A stretch of 64,000 bases of DNA from Corticium candelabrum (GCF_963422355.1 NC_085094.1:4976570-5040569), one strand, 5' to 3'; shown: positions 1 to 15,216, counted from the first letter of the stretch. Made by a program: numbers and translations. Notes: generated by a model from the letters alone, not told the origin.

Positions 1-3000
1 TCCATTGGTCAGTCATACAACTGTCAATTTCACAAAGCCTGTTCAACATTACCAAGTCGGAGAAACAGCTCGACTCGTGGTCGGACAAACGCTAGTTCTC
101 CATTGTAATGTGTCTGGCAGTCCCAGTCCGACATATCAATGGAGTGTTCCTAGAAAAGGCCTCACAGTCACAAAAGCAGACAATGTGGTCAGAGATGGCA
201 ATACTCTGACAATAACAAACGTGCAAGCCCAAAATGACAATGAATACCAGTGCACCGCTAGCAATCAGTTTGGAAAAATCACAAACAGCTCACTGGTCAC
301 AGTGTACGGTAAGATTTGTATTGAGTAATAAAATACAAACTTGTACCATGAATATTTATGTACAATGCATTCAAAGAATAAACTTTTTGCTGTCTTGGAT
401 TTTCTAATCTGCTCAAATGTGTTTGTTTTTATTGTTTATTTGCTGTTTGACAGAGTCTGTTGATGAGCCATGTGCAATACCACGTGAGCTCAACAAGACA
501 GACAGATCTCTTTCTCTTGAACTGTCTTGTCCACCCGGACGTACAGCAGCCGATTACGATTGCAGCATCACTCAATACTCTGTTCGCTACCGAATCGCAA
601 ACACCAATTCTGAATTTTCAACCGAGAATGTATTATTGCCCATGTTTACAATTTCTAACCTCATACCATACACTGAATATGAGATCAATGCACAAGCACA
701 GTATAAGCATTCATATTGTACAAGCAAAAATGTTTCCTTCAGTCCATCTCTTACGACAAGGCTAAAACCCGAAGGTTAGTTTGTAGTAACCTGTTGGGTG
801 TAAGTGTAGTTAACATTAATTGATTATGTTGTTTTATGCACAGATCCAAGAGCACCAATAGGAATTAATGTGCCATTTTGGACAGCAAGGGCTGCTAGAG
901 TTGCATGGAATTCAACACTTTACACAAATGGGTCTGTGGTAGCTTACAAAGTCTACACGACATCACATGCTAAATTATTAAAGACGAATTTCACTTCTAT
1001 TATGCTTGATGGACTCAAACCGTTCACCCGATACTCTGTCAATGTCGTGGTTGTTGTAAAACCTAGAAATGCTAGTCAAACCTCAGAATATTTGGAGAGT
1101 CCAAGGAGTAATGACTATTCATTTATGACTCGTCAATCAAGTTAGACATTTATGTTACTGCCGCTTGCATGCTGTCTATACATAGTGTCTCTTGTGATTG
1201 TTTAGAACCCAGCAGGCCTAGAAATGTGAAAGTCGTACACAGAACTGCCCTTTCTGTAAAAATTGTCTGGGAAATTCCATCTAGACCCAATGGTCCAATT
1301 GCCTACTATGATGTCAGCTATGTGATGGGAGATCATTTTATTGACACTCGTGTCTCCAACTCAACAACAATCCAACTTGATAACACAACCGAGGCAATCA
1401 TCCAAAATCTCAAACCATTTACAGTTTACATGATTTGGGTACAAGCCGTCAACGTTGAAGGAAACAAAAGCCTCGTTGGTAACACAACTGCTGGAAAAAC
1501 ATTTGTAACGTTGCAAGCAGGTAACGTCTGTATTTAACAGTTTCAGAAACCGACTCTCTGAATCATTTGTGTATTACACAAAATTGTAGCACCAACTCCA
1601 CCTCAACATCTGCAAGTATCCCAAATACAAACAGATTCATTTAGGCTCACGTGGCAGCCTCCTGTCCATCCCAATGGACTGATAACCTACTATGAAATTA
1701 TGATTGCAGAAGGAAACGTCAGTGATCCTGCATATTACAAGGGGAAAGCAAACAGCACTGTCACAGGTAATAGTACAACATACACGGTAGGTGGACTAAC
1801 ACAATTGAGCCAGTACAGTGTATGGATAAAAGCTGTTAACATCAAAAATTCTCAATTTCTGAGAAGTGATCCTAGTTTAGTGGAAGTGGTTCAAACAATT
1901 GGAGAAAGCAAACGTGAGACATAACAGTTTGCTTTTGTTGCCACTTTCTATACGTTGTATTTGTCTCGTTTAGATTTAGAGACCGGCCCTCCCCACAGTC
2001 TTCATTCTATCGTGACTAACGATTCAGCAACACTCACATGGCAGCCACCTCTCAATCCATCAATGCCAATCACATCATACACAGTCGAGCTATTCAATAG
2101 TCGACAAATGATTCAAGAAACGATTGCAAACAATACAAATGTCTCGTTCAACAACTTGCTCCCATTTACCCAATACAGAGTAACAATCACTCCCATCGTA
2201 TATGATGTATGGACCAGCTCTGCATCACTTAATTTCACAACAAAACAAAACAGTAAAACTATCCCTATTTCTAATAAAACCGAATTTCTTATAGTTACTG
2301 TTTTAGCACTCAGTCCTCCCATCAATTTGGAAACTCAAGCCGTCCAATCAACGAACGCAACAATCAGTTGGTCTCCACCACCTCAAGCAAAATCCAACAA
2401 TATCACATTGCATTACAAAGTATTTGCTCAAACTCGAAACGACTCTTTGCCGTCACAAGACAGCAAAAACACCACCACAACAACAGAGACGTCAAAGACG
2501 CGAGTAACATTGCATCGATTGATTCCTTACAGTACATACTACGTGTGGGTTGCAGCCATTAGAGATGACGGTAAAGACTACGAGTTGATGAGCCATTTTG
2601 TTGGACCAATAAACTTTACAACACTCGCCAAAGGTAACTACGCATGTTGTGCTTGGAGATCTAACATTGCAATGCAATAACAGCATTCATTTATGTCTCA
2701 GCCTCTTCACCTCCACAAAATGTTCATTATTCTAACGTCACTGCAACGTCAGTTTTTGTCACGTGGTCAAAACCAAAACACGTGTATGGCGAAATCTCTG
2801 TATACCAAGTGACACTGACTTCGTCTGACTTGTTGTCTCAAAGCAAAGTCGTGAATGTCAAAGCAGAGAGCAGCCCAGACCAGTCGACCACAATGACAGG
2901 TCTCAAACCCTGCACAAAATATTACATTGACATTAGCGCCGGCACTCGACATACGAGTTCAAAATCAAGTGTCATTCTATACAGTGATTCCAACAAGGTT

Positions 3001-3340
3001 CATGCTCAAGTGAACTTCATCACTGATTGTCCAGGTAAAATAATCTATACATAGTACAGGGGTATGGAGTCCAGTTGGACCAGTCTGGGCATGGCCGCTA
3101 ACCAGTTTTTGAAAACGCACTTTTGCCAGACTCTCAATGCCGTCAACTTCCGATTTAAGTGCATAGCCAACTGAATAAGTATATCATCAGGGCAGTAATT
3201 TGTGCGTACGGAGGGGTGTACCTAACACCTTTAATGGGTCATTTCAACATGCTCTAATCTAATGAGTCCATCCATGTATTAATTGCCAGGTCTATTGGAA
3301 GACATTGGTCATATGCAGGGTATACATGTAATACTAATAT
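1..3340 (+). repeat. Tandem exon cassette, copy A (Ig + 7 FN3 exons and following intron)
   Basis: First copy of a 3980-base unit, cut by the window edge. It holds one Ig exon (two Cys, with the typical Y-x-C near its end) and seven FN3 exons. Bases 1 to about 2750 are almost identical to 3981-6730. From about 2750 to 3340 (last FN3 exon and start of its intron) the two copies differ far more. Bases 3341-3964 have no clear match in the other copy and no exon that I can see. Confidence 0.95.
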
Positions 3341-6300
3341 ACACTATAGGGAAGGTAAGGAAAGGTAAGCATATTAAATTTCAACACTAACTGATTAACA
3401 AGGTAATTTAATTAACACAGATATCCCGTATAAACTCCAGTTATTGAACAGAAACAACACAAAAATTCTGGGTAGTCTACTGCCCATATGACCAAATCAC
3501 GTTTCAAGATGTTGCTATGAAAAAAGTTTTAAAGAACAATTTCCATTAACGTTGATGTGGATCACACAACTGTAACATGTCAACAAACAATTAAAAAATC
3601 TACTGAGACTAGTTCGATAGGAAGCTGAAGACTTATTAGAACACAATACAGTAACTAGATTCATGAAGTGTATTTTACAGTAAGTGCTGATTGTCATATG
3701 TCTATATGTTTGTTTGCCTTTGTCTGCTTATTGATATTAAAGATATTTTAAATTTTGTAAACAAGAAAAAACTCTGATAATAATATATGTCAAAAAATAT
3801 TCAATAAAATAAATAAAGTTTTGACACTTATGTTATTAAAAAATATCAATATAGTAAACACTAAAAATGTTTTGAGATGACATCTTTGTTGCTTGGATAT
3901 TATTTGGTTCCAATAGAATTTGAATGTTTTCACCATCTTTCTTGTATTGCAATCTTCCATTTAGATTTCCTCAAGTTTCATCCATTGGTCAGTCATACAA
4001 CTGTCAATTTCACAAAGCCTGTTCAACATTACCAAGTCGGAGAAACAGCTCGACTCGTGGTCGGACAAACGCTAGTTCTCCATTGTAATGTGTCTGGCAG
4101 TCCCAGTCCAGCATATCAATGGAGTGTTCCTAGAAAAGGCCTCACAGTCACAAAAGCAGACAATGTGGTCAGAGATGGCAATACTCTGACAATAACAAAC
4201 GTGCAAGCCCAAAATGACAATGAATACCAGTGCACCGCTAGCAATCAGTTTGGAAAAATCACAAACAGCTCACTGGTCACAGTGTATGGTAAGATTTGTA
4301 TTGAGTAATAAAATACAAACTTGTACCATGAATATTTATGTACAATGCATTCAAAGAATAAACTTTTTGCTGTCTTGGATTTTCTAATCTGCTCAAATGT
4401 GTTTGTTTTTATTGTTTATTTGCTGTTTGACAGAGTCTGTTGATGAGCCATGTGCAATACCACGTGAGCTCAACAAGACAGACAGATCTCTTTCTCTTGA
4501 ACTGTCTTGTCCACCCGGACGTACAGCAGCCGATTACGATTGCAGCATCACTCAATACTCTGTTCGCTACCGAATCGCAAACACCAATTCTGAATTTTCA
4601 ACCGAGAATGTATTATTGCCCATGTTTACAATTTCTAACCTCATACCATACACTGAATACGAGATCAATGCACAAGCACAGTATAAGCATTCATATTGTA
4701 CAAGCAAAAATGTTTCCTTCAGTCCATCTCTTACGACAAGGCTAAAACCCGAAGGTTAGTTTGTAGTAACCTGTTGGGTGTAAGTGTAGTTAACATTAAT
4801 TGATTATGTTGTTTTATGCACAGATCCAAGAGCACCAATAGGAATTAATGTGCCATTTTGGACAGCAAGGGCTGCTAGAGTTGCATGGAATTCAACACTT
4901 TACACAAATGGGTCTGTGGTAGCTTACAAAGTCTACACGACATCACATGCTAAATTATTAAAGACGAATTTCACTTCTATTATGCTTGATGGACTCAAAC
5001 CGTTCACCCGATACTCTGTCAATGTCGTGGTTGTTGTAAAACCTAGAAATGCTAGTCAAACCTCAGAATATTTGGAGAGTCCAAGGAGTAATGACTATTC
5101 ATTTATGACTCGTCAATCAAGTTAGACATTTATGTTACTGCCGCTTGCATGCTGTCTATACATAGTGTCTCTTGTGATTGTTTAGAACCCAGCAGGCCTA
5201 GAAATGTGAAAGTCGTACACAGAACTGCCCTTTCTGTAAAAATTGTCTGGGAAATTCCATCTAGACCCAATGGTCCAATTGCCTACTATGATGTCAGCTA
5301 TGTGATGGGAGATCATTTTATTGACACTCGTGTCTCCAACTCAACAACAATCCAACTTGATAACACAACCGAGGCCATCATCCAAAATCTCAAACCATTT
5401 ACAGTTTACATGATTTGGGTACAAGCCGTCAACGTTGAAGGAAACAAAAGCCTCGTTGGTAACACAACTGCTGGAAAAACATTTGTAACGTTGCAAGCAG
5501 GTAACGTCTGTATTTAACAGTTTCAGAAACCGACTCTCTGAATCATTTGTGTATTACACAAAATTGTAGCACCAACTCCACCTCAACATCTGCAAGTATC
5601 CCAAATACAAACAGATTCATTTAGGCTCACGTGGCAGCCTCCTGTCCATCCCAATGGACTGATAACCTACTATGAAATTATGATTGCAGAAGGAAACGTC
5701 AGTGATCCTGCATATTACAAGGGGAAAGCAAACAGCACTGTCACAGGTAATAGTACAACATACACGGTAGGTGGACTAACACAATTGAGCCAGTACAGTG
5801 TATGGATAAAAGCTGTTAACATCAAAAATTCTCAATTTCTGAGAAGTGATCCTAGTTTAGTGGAAGTGGTTCAAACAATTGGAGAAAGCAAACGTGAGAC
5901 ATAACAGTTTGCTTTTGTTGCCACTTTCTATACGTTGTATTTGTCTCGTTTAGATTTAGAGACCAGCCCTCCCCACAGTCTTCATTCTATCGTGACTAAC
6001 GATTCAGCAACACTCACATGGCAGCCACCTCTCAATCCATCAATGCCAATCACATCATACACAGTCGAGTTATTCAATAGTCGACAAATGATTCAAGAAA
6101 CGATTGCAAACAATACAAATGTCTCGTTCAACAACTTGCTCCCATTTACCCAATACAGAGTAACAATCACTCCCATCGTATATGATGTATGGACCAGCTC
6201 TGCATCACTTAATTTCACAACAAAACAAAACAGTAAAACTATCCCTATTTCTAATAAAACCGAATTTCTTATAGTTACTGTTTTAGCACTCAGTCCTCCC

Positions 6301-9111
6301 ATCAATTTGGAAACTCAAGCCGTCCAATCAACGAACGCAACAATCAGTTGGTCTCCACCACCTCAAGCAAAATCCAACAATATCACATTGCATTACAAAG
6401 TATTTGCTCAAACTCGAAACGACTCTTTGCCGTCACAAGACAGCAAAAACACCACCACAACAACAGAGACGTCAAAGACGCGAGTAACATTGCATCGATT
6501 GATTCCTTACAGTATATACTACGTGTGGGTTGCAGCCATTAGAGATGACGGTAAAGACTACGAGTTGATGAGCCATTTTGTTGGACCAATAAACTTTACA
6601 ACACTCGCCAAAGGTAACTACGCATGTTGTGCTTGGAGATCTAACATTGCAATGCAATAACAGCATTCATTTATGTCTCAGCCTCTTCACCTCCACAAAA
6701 TGTTCATTATTCTAACGTCACTGCAACGTCCGTTTTTGTCATGTGGTCAAAACCAAAACACGTGTATGGCGAAATCTCTGTATACCAAGTGACACTGACT
6801 TCCTCTGACTTGTCATCTCAAATCAAAGTCGTGAATGTCAACACAGAGAGCAGCCCAAATCAGTCGACCACAATGACAGGTCTCAAACCCTACACGAAAT
6901 ATTACATTGAAATTAGCGCCGGCACTCGACATACGAGTTCAAAATCAATTGACATTCTATATAGTGATTCCAACGTCGTTGATGCTCAAGTGACCTTCAT
7001 CACTGATTGTCCAGGTAAAATAATCTATTCATAGTACAGGGGCATGGAGTCCAGTCAGACCAGACTGGGCATGGCTGCTAACCAGTTTTCAAAAATGCAC
7101 CTTTGCCAGACTCTCAATGGCATCAACTGCCGATTTAGTGTATAGCCAATTGACTAAGTATATCATCAGGGCAGTAACTTGTGCGTATGCAGGGGTGTAC
7201 CTAACACCATTAATGGGTCGGTTCTTTCAGTGCTCGATCTAGCGGACCTCCTGTCACTTCAACATGCTCTATTCTAATGAATGCATCCATGTATTAATTG
7301 CCAGGTTTATTGGAAGACATCAGTCATATGCAAAGTATACACGTAATACTAATATACACTGCACAGTACGTGCCAAGAAATCTCAGAGTCTAAATTTGCT
7401 TCCATCATTCTAACTATATCTAGAACATGCATGGGACCGAAGTCGGCACGTCAGAGGTACTTACAGCTTGTACATTTGGTGCAAATATTGCATGCATATT
7501 GATTAGATACAGAGGTAGGAGCAGACCTCTGACTGAAGTGGGTTGGTTCGTTCACATCCCTCAAAACCCCCAAAGGTGCCCGCTTGGTACGCTGTATACC
7601 TATACTAGCATGCCCTACACACGACTGGTTACCTTTGCTTCCTACGCCCTGATTATTAGTCTTCTACTGATGGCAAGAAATAAATGTGATATACCGTTTT
7701 TGCAGCTCCTTCGCCTCCTACTTTGCTTAACGCATCAACTGTTCGTTCTCATTCAGCATTGATTCACTGGAAACCACCAGAAAAGATGAACGGCAAGATA
7801 CAATTCTTCTACAATTTGACTCTCTTTAAAAAAGACTCTAATGCGACAAATGGAGAGGGATGGATGCTCATTCGCAATCATCGCATCGACAGCAGCACAC
7901 AGTACAAGCAGCTGCACAATCTCTCACCACACACTTGGTATAATGTTTCAGTAAGTGCAGTTAATGTTTGTGACAAATTAGAACTGAAGAGCACTATGAC
8001 TTCTACCACTTTCCTGACGGATGACGAAGGTATCTAGTATTGCAGTCCAACTACATCATCACGTGATCATTTTGTTTTAGAACCGACAGCTCCGTCCAAC
8101 TGCGATATTCATGAAATCGATGACACATTTGTCAGTTTGTCGTGGAATCCTGCTACTCGGTCTGATTTCAAAGTTGCATACTACGAAGTACGTGACATAT
8201 TCGATCAAATAGTTGCTAATGTCCGTCACCAAAACCATTACTGTTCAGGTCGACATACGGACAGAAGAACCTAACCATCAGCTTCAGAAAGTATACAGCC
8301 ACCATTTTAACGTGACCGGCTTGCATCCCTCCACGACCTACTACATAACAATTACTGCCGTCATGAACAGCAAAAACATTTCAACAGAAGAGTTATGCAA
8401 TTTTCAAGTCCAACCTCGTGCAAAAGATAACACACGTTAGAACTGCCGGCCTCATCTTTTGTATTAAAGGTTTTTGATTGACATCATTCTTTCCTACAGT
8501 GAACCCAATTCGGCTTGTTTTGTTTGTCAATACCACAGAGAATGAAAAGATGGTTGTTATTGCTGTCCCGTCTTCAAACAAACCCAACAATACAATCAAG
8601 TCAGTTTTAATTAACTATTTAATTACTTAATTATTAAATTAATTATCTATTACTTAATTATTTTATTATTATTAAATTAAATAATTAATTAAAATATAAA
8701 TTCACTAATAAATTAATTTTATTGTTATTATTTAATTAATAATTAATTTAATTACTTAATTATTTTAGTAGTCTGAAATTGTATGACAATATTGACAACT
8801 ACGTCTTGTCTAGATCCGTTCAAGTTACGATTATTGAACTAAAAGCGGGATTTTCCTGGTCAAAAGGTATGCCATTGCCTGAGTCTGGAGATGTCAGGGT
8901 TAGTCAAATGTATAATATGTCACTTGACATGTCTGGAAGTCATTTTACAATGGCGAACAATGATTCTCAACTCCCTATGCTCAAACCAAACACTTCTTAT
9001 ATCATTTATTTTCGCTGGACATCAAGTGAGGTCAGTTTGCTGTATATATTGATATAATAATTCATTAATTAAAGTGGTGCAATGCATCAATATTAATTTA
9101 TATATATTTTG

Positions 9112-9151
<40 letters not shown>

Positions 9152-9253
9152 CAGATAACACAGATAACACATATCCGCCCTAAGGACAGAAGCACAAAGA
9201 GTCTAAGTCATAATAATTAGGCAGATAGTCACTAATCAGTCTTGAATTATATA

Positions 9254-9299
<46 letters not shown>

Positions 9300-10655
9300 A
9301 GGGTACGGTAGTACCCTGTATGTAGGGATTGACCAGGTTGTGTAGGCGTGGTCATATTTTAGACCTTCAGAAATCACCTTAAAATGCGGTTAAATATCTT
9401 GAAAACGACAGATAGAAAACCTTACAAGTTCAACTACGCTTGACTACTTTCTGAATGGATCTCAGCTTGCTTCAGAAGGAGAAAATCGTTCGTCAATTTC
9501 GGAGTTTTCGCTGGATTTTGTCTTCTTTCTTCTTCTTCTTCTTCTTCTCCTTCGTCACGCATAACTCCTTGACTACGGCATATCTAAAGCTAAAACTTTG
9601 GGAAACGACATAGAATTAGCCGACCTGTATTCTTTTGATCATAGAAAAAGAAACATCTAAGAAAAAAAGATTTCTAGAATGGATTTGAACCTGCTACCCT
9701 ACTTACGTTCAACCACAATTGTTGTAAGCCATTGTTAACAAACAATAGCCAGGCAGCCAATCACAAGCTCTTGCTACGTTGCTTGAAGTAGTCTAGGGTA
9801 CACGTGTACAACAAGGCCACAAGTATTCTTGACACGTTTCGTGGTTGAAAAATCTGAAAGCCTACAGTTAGGCAAAGAATCGCACTCTTGAATCACACGA
9901 GCAAACGCAAGAAGTGCACGTAATTAATTAATTAGAAGTGATGTTGAACATCATCTCAATCGAAGACGCGATATACCTCTTCTTGCCATAGTTGGAACAC
10001 CAAAGCCTTCAAGCATTTGAATTATGGCAAAAGCAAATTACTTCGACTCGCTTCCATCACAAATTGTCGACTTTGCAGCGCTCGGAATGTGACGTTTGTT
10101 ACGAGCCTAAAGATGTGGCCTACGATAATAATTTTGCAGTTGTCTAGTGCTACCGAATTATATTTAAGACCAAACTCCCGCAAATCAAAGACCTCATACT
10201 GTGTACAAGCCGGTCGCGTGTAGAAGTCGAGCTTTTGTTCAAGACACTCGGCACCCGCGTACACACACGTTCGATCACGTGCACGTGCGCAAATGACCGC
10301 GTGTGCGTGTGGCGTTCAATGACACCTGGCCAACAATGATGACGAAGAAAAAGGTGACGCTGCTGAAACTGGCATCTCGATTCTCATAGTAGTGACAAGT
10401 CTATCTAACCGAATCTTGTGTTTTCAATTAAGTGGTCTAGATAACAAACTCATCAACATTCTGTAACGTGATGCATGACCATCAATGGAAATGCAAGTTT
10501 GCTTTGTTGCCCACACCAAGAACTTTAGTTGTCTAAACGATAATACTCATACCCCACCGGACACAAATTTTAAAATTATGCAAGAATGCATCTAGAAATT
10601 GTTGTAGACAACCAGGAGATCTAACACCTAATCATCTGCATAAATTTCTTCTTCA

Positions 10656-10717
<62 letters not shown>

Positions 10718-11290
10718 CTACATGTACGTATGCTCGTAGTTCTGAAGCAAGTAGAACAGAGCTTCATACTTACTAGTGGTATTATTGCAACTAAATGTAA
10801 CGTCTGATTCAAACCACCTATACACAAACACTGCAAAGCTCTTAACATATTTACAAGTGCACTGTAAACCTAAGATCCACATGCTCGAGATATGAGACTA
10901 TACATGTAGACCAAGTATGGTTTAGAAAATGTGTATTTTTGTTAGGCTATAAAATCTTTGTTTAATTAATGGAGTAGGCTGTGCTTTCGCACTCCTAAAA
11001 ACTTACCAAACTAGAACTTTAAAAACTTTTTCCCTGAAAAAAGAAATAGATGTAGGGATTGTATAAAAACTAATAGAAACAAGATCTACAGATAATATTA
11101 ACCAAAGCCAGACATCATTAGTGAATCCTTCCAACCACATTCCCTACATTTTACTTTATTGGGTTGGAAGGATTCACTAATGATGATGTCTGGCTTTGGT
11201 TAATATTATCTATAGATCTTGTTTCTATTACTTTTTATACAATCCCTACATCTATTTCTTTTTTCAGGGAAAAAGTTTTTAAAATTCTAG

Positions 11291-11336
<46 letters not shown>

Positions 11337-11356
11337 TATTTTTTTTTTTTTTTTGA

Positions 11357-11445
<89 letters not shown>

Positions 11446-14400
11446 TTTTACATTTAAACAGAACTAACTACCAAATTCTACACTACGCTACGGTGGGTAT
11501 ATCCCAACTATCAATGTCCTGTACTTCAAGTTGAATTCTTCTGAACAACATCCTTGCATTGAATTTCCACAACTGTACCGAAAGTTGTTGCGTCAAATTC
11601 TGGAAAGCTTGATGGAATCGAATTCCGCTGACAGCTGAAGTTTTAGATGCAATAGCTTTTAACGTTTTAATGCTGAACGGAGACCAGAAACCCAATGTTT
11701 CCAATACCAAGGGGTAAAAAAGACCACCTGTTGCCAGAACGTTTGCTTCGTGACGTGTGTCCTTCTGTTCTTCACCTGCTTCAGCTGCTGCCCCAGCCCT
11801 TACTGCTGCTTTTCACGTACAATGGCTGCAATGAGTTTCTGACTGTTATGTCGAAATAAGCTGGTTTGCCCTCTAAAAAGTCAGGATGAAAAACATCACC
11901 TGGACGACTTTCGTCACTACCACTGCATCTCACTTCCTTTACCACGTCTTTATTCTCAACTAATAACGCCTGGAAAATGACTTCTGCCAATGCGTTGTGT
12001 CTTCTGGTGCGTTCTGGACCTGTACCACAGCTGATGAGGTGATCTCCAAAAGGATCGATGTGTTGACGACAAGTGCACAGGATCGAAGTTGGAGGAGAGG
12101 GAAACATCTTAATCCCTAACCAGAGCCGTATAGAAATGACAAACTCATGAGAAAGCATGGAAAGGCCGAGATTAGGGTTTGGTATTGCCCTCAACCACGC
12201 TCCCGCATGGGGTGTACTGATGGAATTTAAACGAGCTCTGTCTCTCAAGCTGGCATTGTTCAATAAACAATTGAATAAATCAGCATCGAGTTTTGATTGA
12301 ATTTGTCGTTGAGTCGAGTTGTTGAAATCTAGAAGCAAATGACTGTGTTCGTTTTTCAGAAAGGAACAACTCTGAAGATAACTTTCAGATTCTTCCAATA
12401 GCAGTGAAGTCGGAACGTGTACGTTTGTTGAGGCCAGAGAATTACAAGCTTTCCTAAGGAAATCTTGGACTAACAATTTTGTGGAATTACAACTCCCCAC
12501 GTATGCAGCTGGTGCAGACTTGACTGCTTCTCTCAAACCGAGACCCCCAAGTCGTACAGGTAGTGTAGCCTGCAACCATGCTGTGTCTGTAATGGAGGAT
12601 CGACAGATGATTTCCAAAGATCGACGTAAGCCGACATCGAAACGGCGTAATTGGTCTGTCAACAAAGCAGGAGTCACAGTACGTAACAAATGATTGATTT
12701 TACAGATACTCTGACAGCTCCGTAGCAAATGCAATTCAACTTGTGGATCCTCAAGGTTACTCAGAAGCGTTTGAGACTCCAAGACTTTATCAACACGTTT
12801 GGATATAGATGATCTAAAAAAGTCTACAGAGCCATGGACTGGTGATCCTAGCAACTCAACCCCTTCTGACAAACGTCTGACTTGACTGGGAAACAAGGGA
12901 AAAGCTTGGTCTCCAGACGGCCAGTATAGTTCACATTTATTTAAGTTGACATGTAAGCCATAACTGGGACCCTTTTCCGAAACACTTTGTAATAAAGAAG
13001 ATACAGACTCTCTCGAGCCGAAAAATGTCCCATCATCCAAATACCAAATTTGAAGGTGTAGGTTCGAAATAGCGCCAATAGAATCCAATAATTCCAGAAT
13101 CACAAGTGAGAACAGAAGAGGGCTCAAGGGATCTCCCTGTTGGACACCAGCTGTAGATAAGATTTGATGCCTACCGTAACGCATCTCACTAGGTACGTGG
13201 TAGGACCACTGAGCCCATGCAAATAATTCTGGAAATTCTCTCCGCAAACGTGAAAGAAAGGCTGGTCTGGAGCACTCATTAAAAGCATTAGTCATGTCAA
13301 TTTTCAAGCAACAGAAGTCTTCTTTATCCCAGTTAGCATCAAGAAACGATTGTGTGGTGTGAATAGCTGATTCCATACCACTTCTAATACCCACTCCTAC
13401 TTGGCCAGTTGGCAAAAAGACGTCTGGAAGGCGGTCTTTCACAGAAGCACAACAGAGTTTACTTGCCAGGCGCCGGAGTACTTCTCCAACTGCAATTGGC
13501 CGAAAACCTCCTGATTTCTTTAAGAGGGCAGTCAGTGGTGCTCCAGACAACCAAGGTGCGATTCTTGGATCACACTTACCCGCCAAAAGCTTTGTCATGA
13601 ATCTTGAAAGATTTGCAAGGCACAACTGAGCATCTGGGACATATGCTCCTTTCATAATATCTAAAAGATGTTGAGCCCGAAGCTGAGAAAAACCAGGACT
13701 GGAACCTCTGGGAAAACTTTCTAAGGCTGATAAAACTGCAAGAGAATCCACAACTAATGGAGGTGGAATATCATCGGACCATTCAGGTAAAGCATGTTCT
13801 GGGTGACGTGATTTAAGTTCATCTAGCACCATTGGGTCATCACGAGAAGCACAACCACAAGAGCCCAACACTTTCATAGCATCACCAAACCTACCCTCGC
13901 GTGCCAAATTCAGTGAACGACGAGCATTACTTTTGGCAATAGAGACTGATTGACGGGTTGACCGGGACTGACACTCCTGCCTGGCTGCTGTCCACAGTGC
14001 GACCAAGTTACCCTGCTGCCATTGACGCAGGCGAGATAACAACAGCTGCTTAATGACCAAACGCTTCTTTCTGCCTCCCCGAGGAGGAACGCGTAACACA
14101 GCTTTTGCAAACATGAACAGCCGAACAAAACCCCAAATACCATTTTCACAGGCACGTAAGAATTCACCAGAAAGAACTTCAGCAAGTAATGGACGAGTCG
14201 AACGTGGCACATGCTTAACTGTCTGAACACGTAATGAAGCAATTTCATCCATTACTGACGTGAATACTAAAGATTCATCTTGCGTGGGAGGAGACAACAT
14301 AGAGGCAGCATGAACTCCCTCTAATACCAAATCCAAGTCAGCAGGACAAGAAGCCACACAAGAAGGGTCAGGCCTATTAGAAGCTGACAGGTGTGTGTCA

Positions 14401-15216
14401 TGGTGGAGATCACTATGAGAATTCTCACAGGAGGAAGAAAGTGAATCTTGGTCTGATTGTCCATTCAGCCATAATGAAGAAACAGGGTCCTCCATCAAGC
14501 CACGACAGCGATTTCCTGATCCCAAAGAACGTCTGCAACACTGAAATCTCTTTGAATAGGCAAATCCACAATCACAGCAAAGACGACGATTATGACCCTG
14601 AAGAAAAGCTCTGCTTGGAAATAAATGGCGACTAATATGACTAGCATTTATATGTTGCCACAGGGACCCAATGTCTCTGAAGGAAGAAGCACAAAGTGGA
14701 CACTGTGGCAAAACACCACTGCTTGACGCAGCTTGGGAGGATAGAGTACACAAATCCTCTAAAACACTCACATCATCGGAAGTACCAGAAGAGCAGTCTC
14801 GAACTGTGCTGAGGTCGACTGTAGAATGGACGTCCTCTTCAGGACGTGTGGGAGGACCCGGATGTGGGTGAACGTCACCACAACGTAGTATCAAAATGGC
14901 GGCCAGTGTGAGACAGAAGCAACAGCTGAAAAGACATCTCACACGTTTAGGAGCGGTATGAGCATTCACGTTCCTATTCCTGCTGGTTGTGTGGCCGAGC
15001 TGTACTTTCTCAGACACTGAAGTGGATAGGAGATGAGCAATAGGAGCGAAACATCCAATTCGACAACGGTAGACCTCCAGGGACACACCCATGAAAATAC
15101 CCGATGGAGAGTACGTTGTATCAAGTAAACTGAAAACGAAACGTGCGTCTCTGAAGACAAACCGTCAACTACAATACGAGCGCTAGAAACAGCACCTCAC
15201 AGCCATTTCGACTAGT

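Noticed and set aside
2113..2325. 70-residue - strand ORF, repeated at 6093-6305
   Set aside because: It is antisense to two FN3 exons and present twice only because the cassette is duplicated.
1..3980. Copy A as a separate gene ending near 3050
   Set aside because: There is no stop, TM or poly(A) signal with support after exon 2702-3034, and its phase-1 end joins the exon at 3965.
13910..14248. Other-frame ORFs inside the retrotransposon (also 14393-14635, 14671-14871, 12481-12693)
   Set aside because: Shadows of the RT ORF on the opposite or shifted frames.
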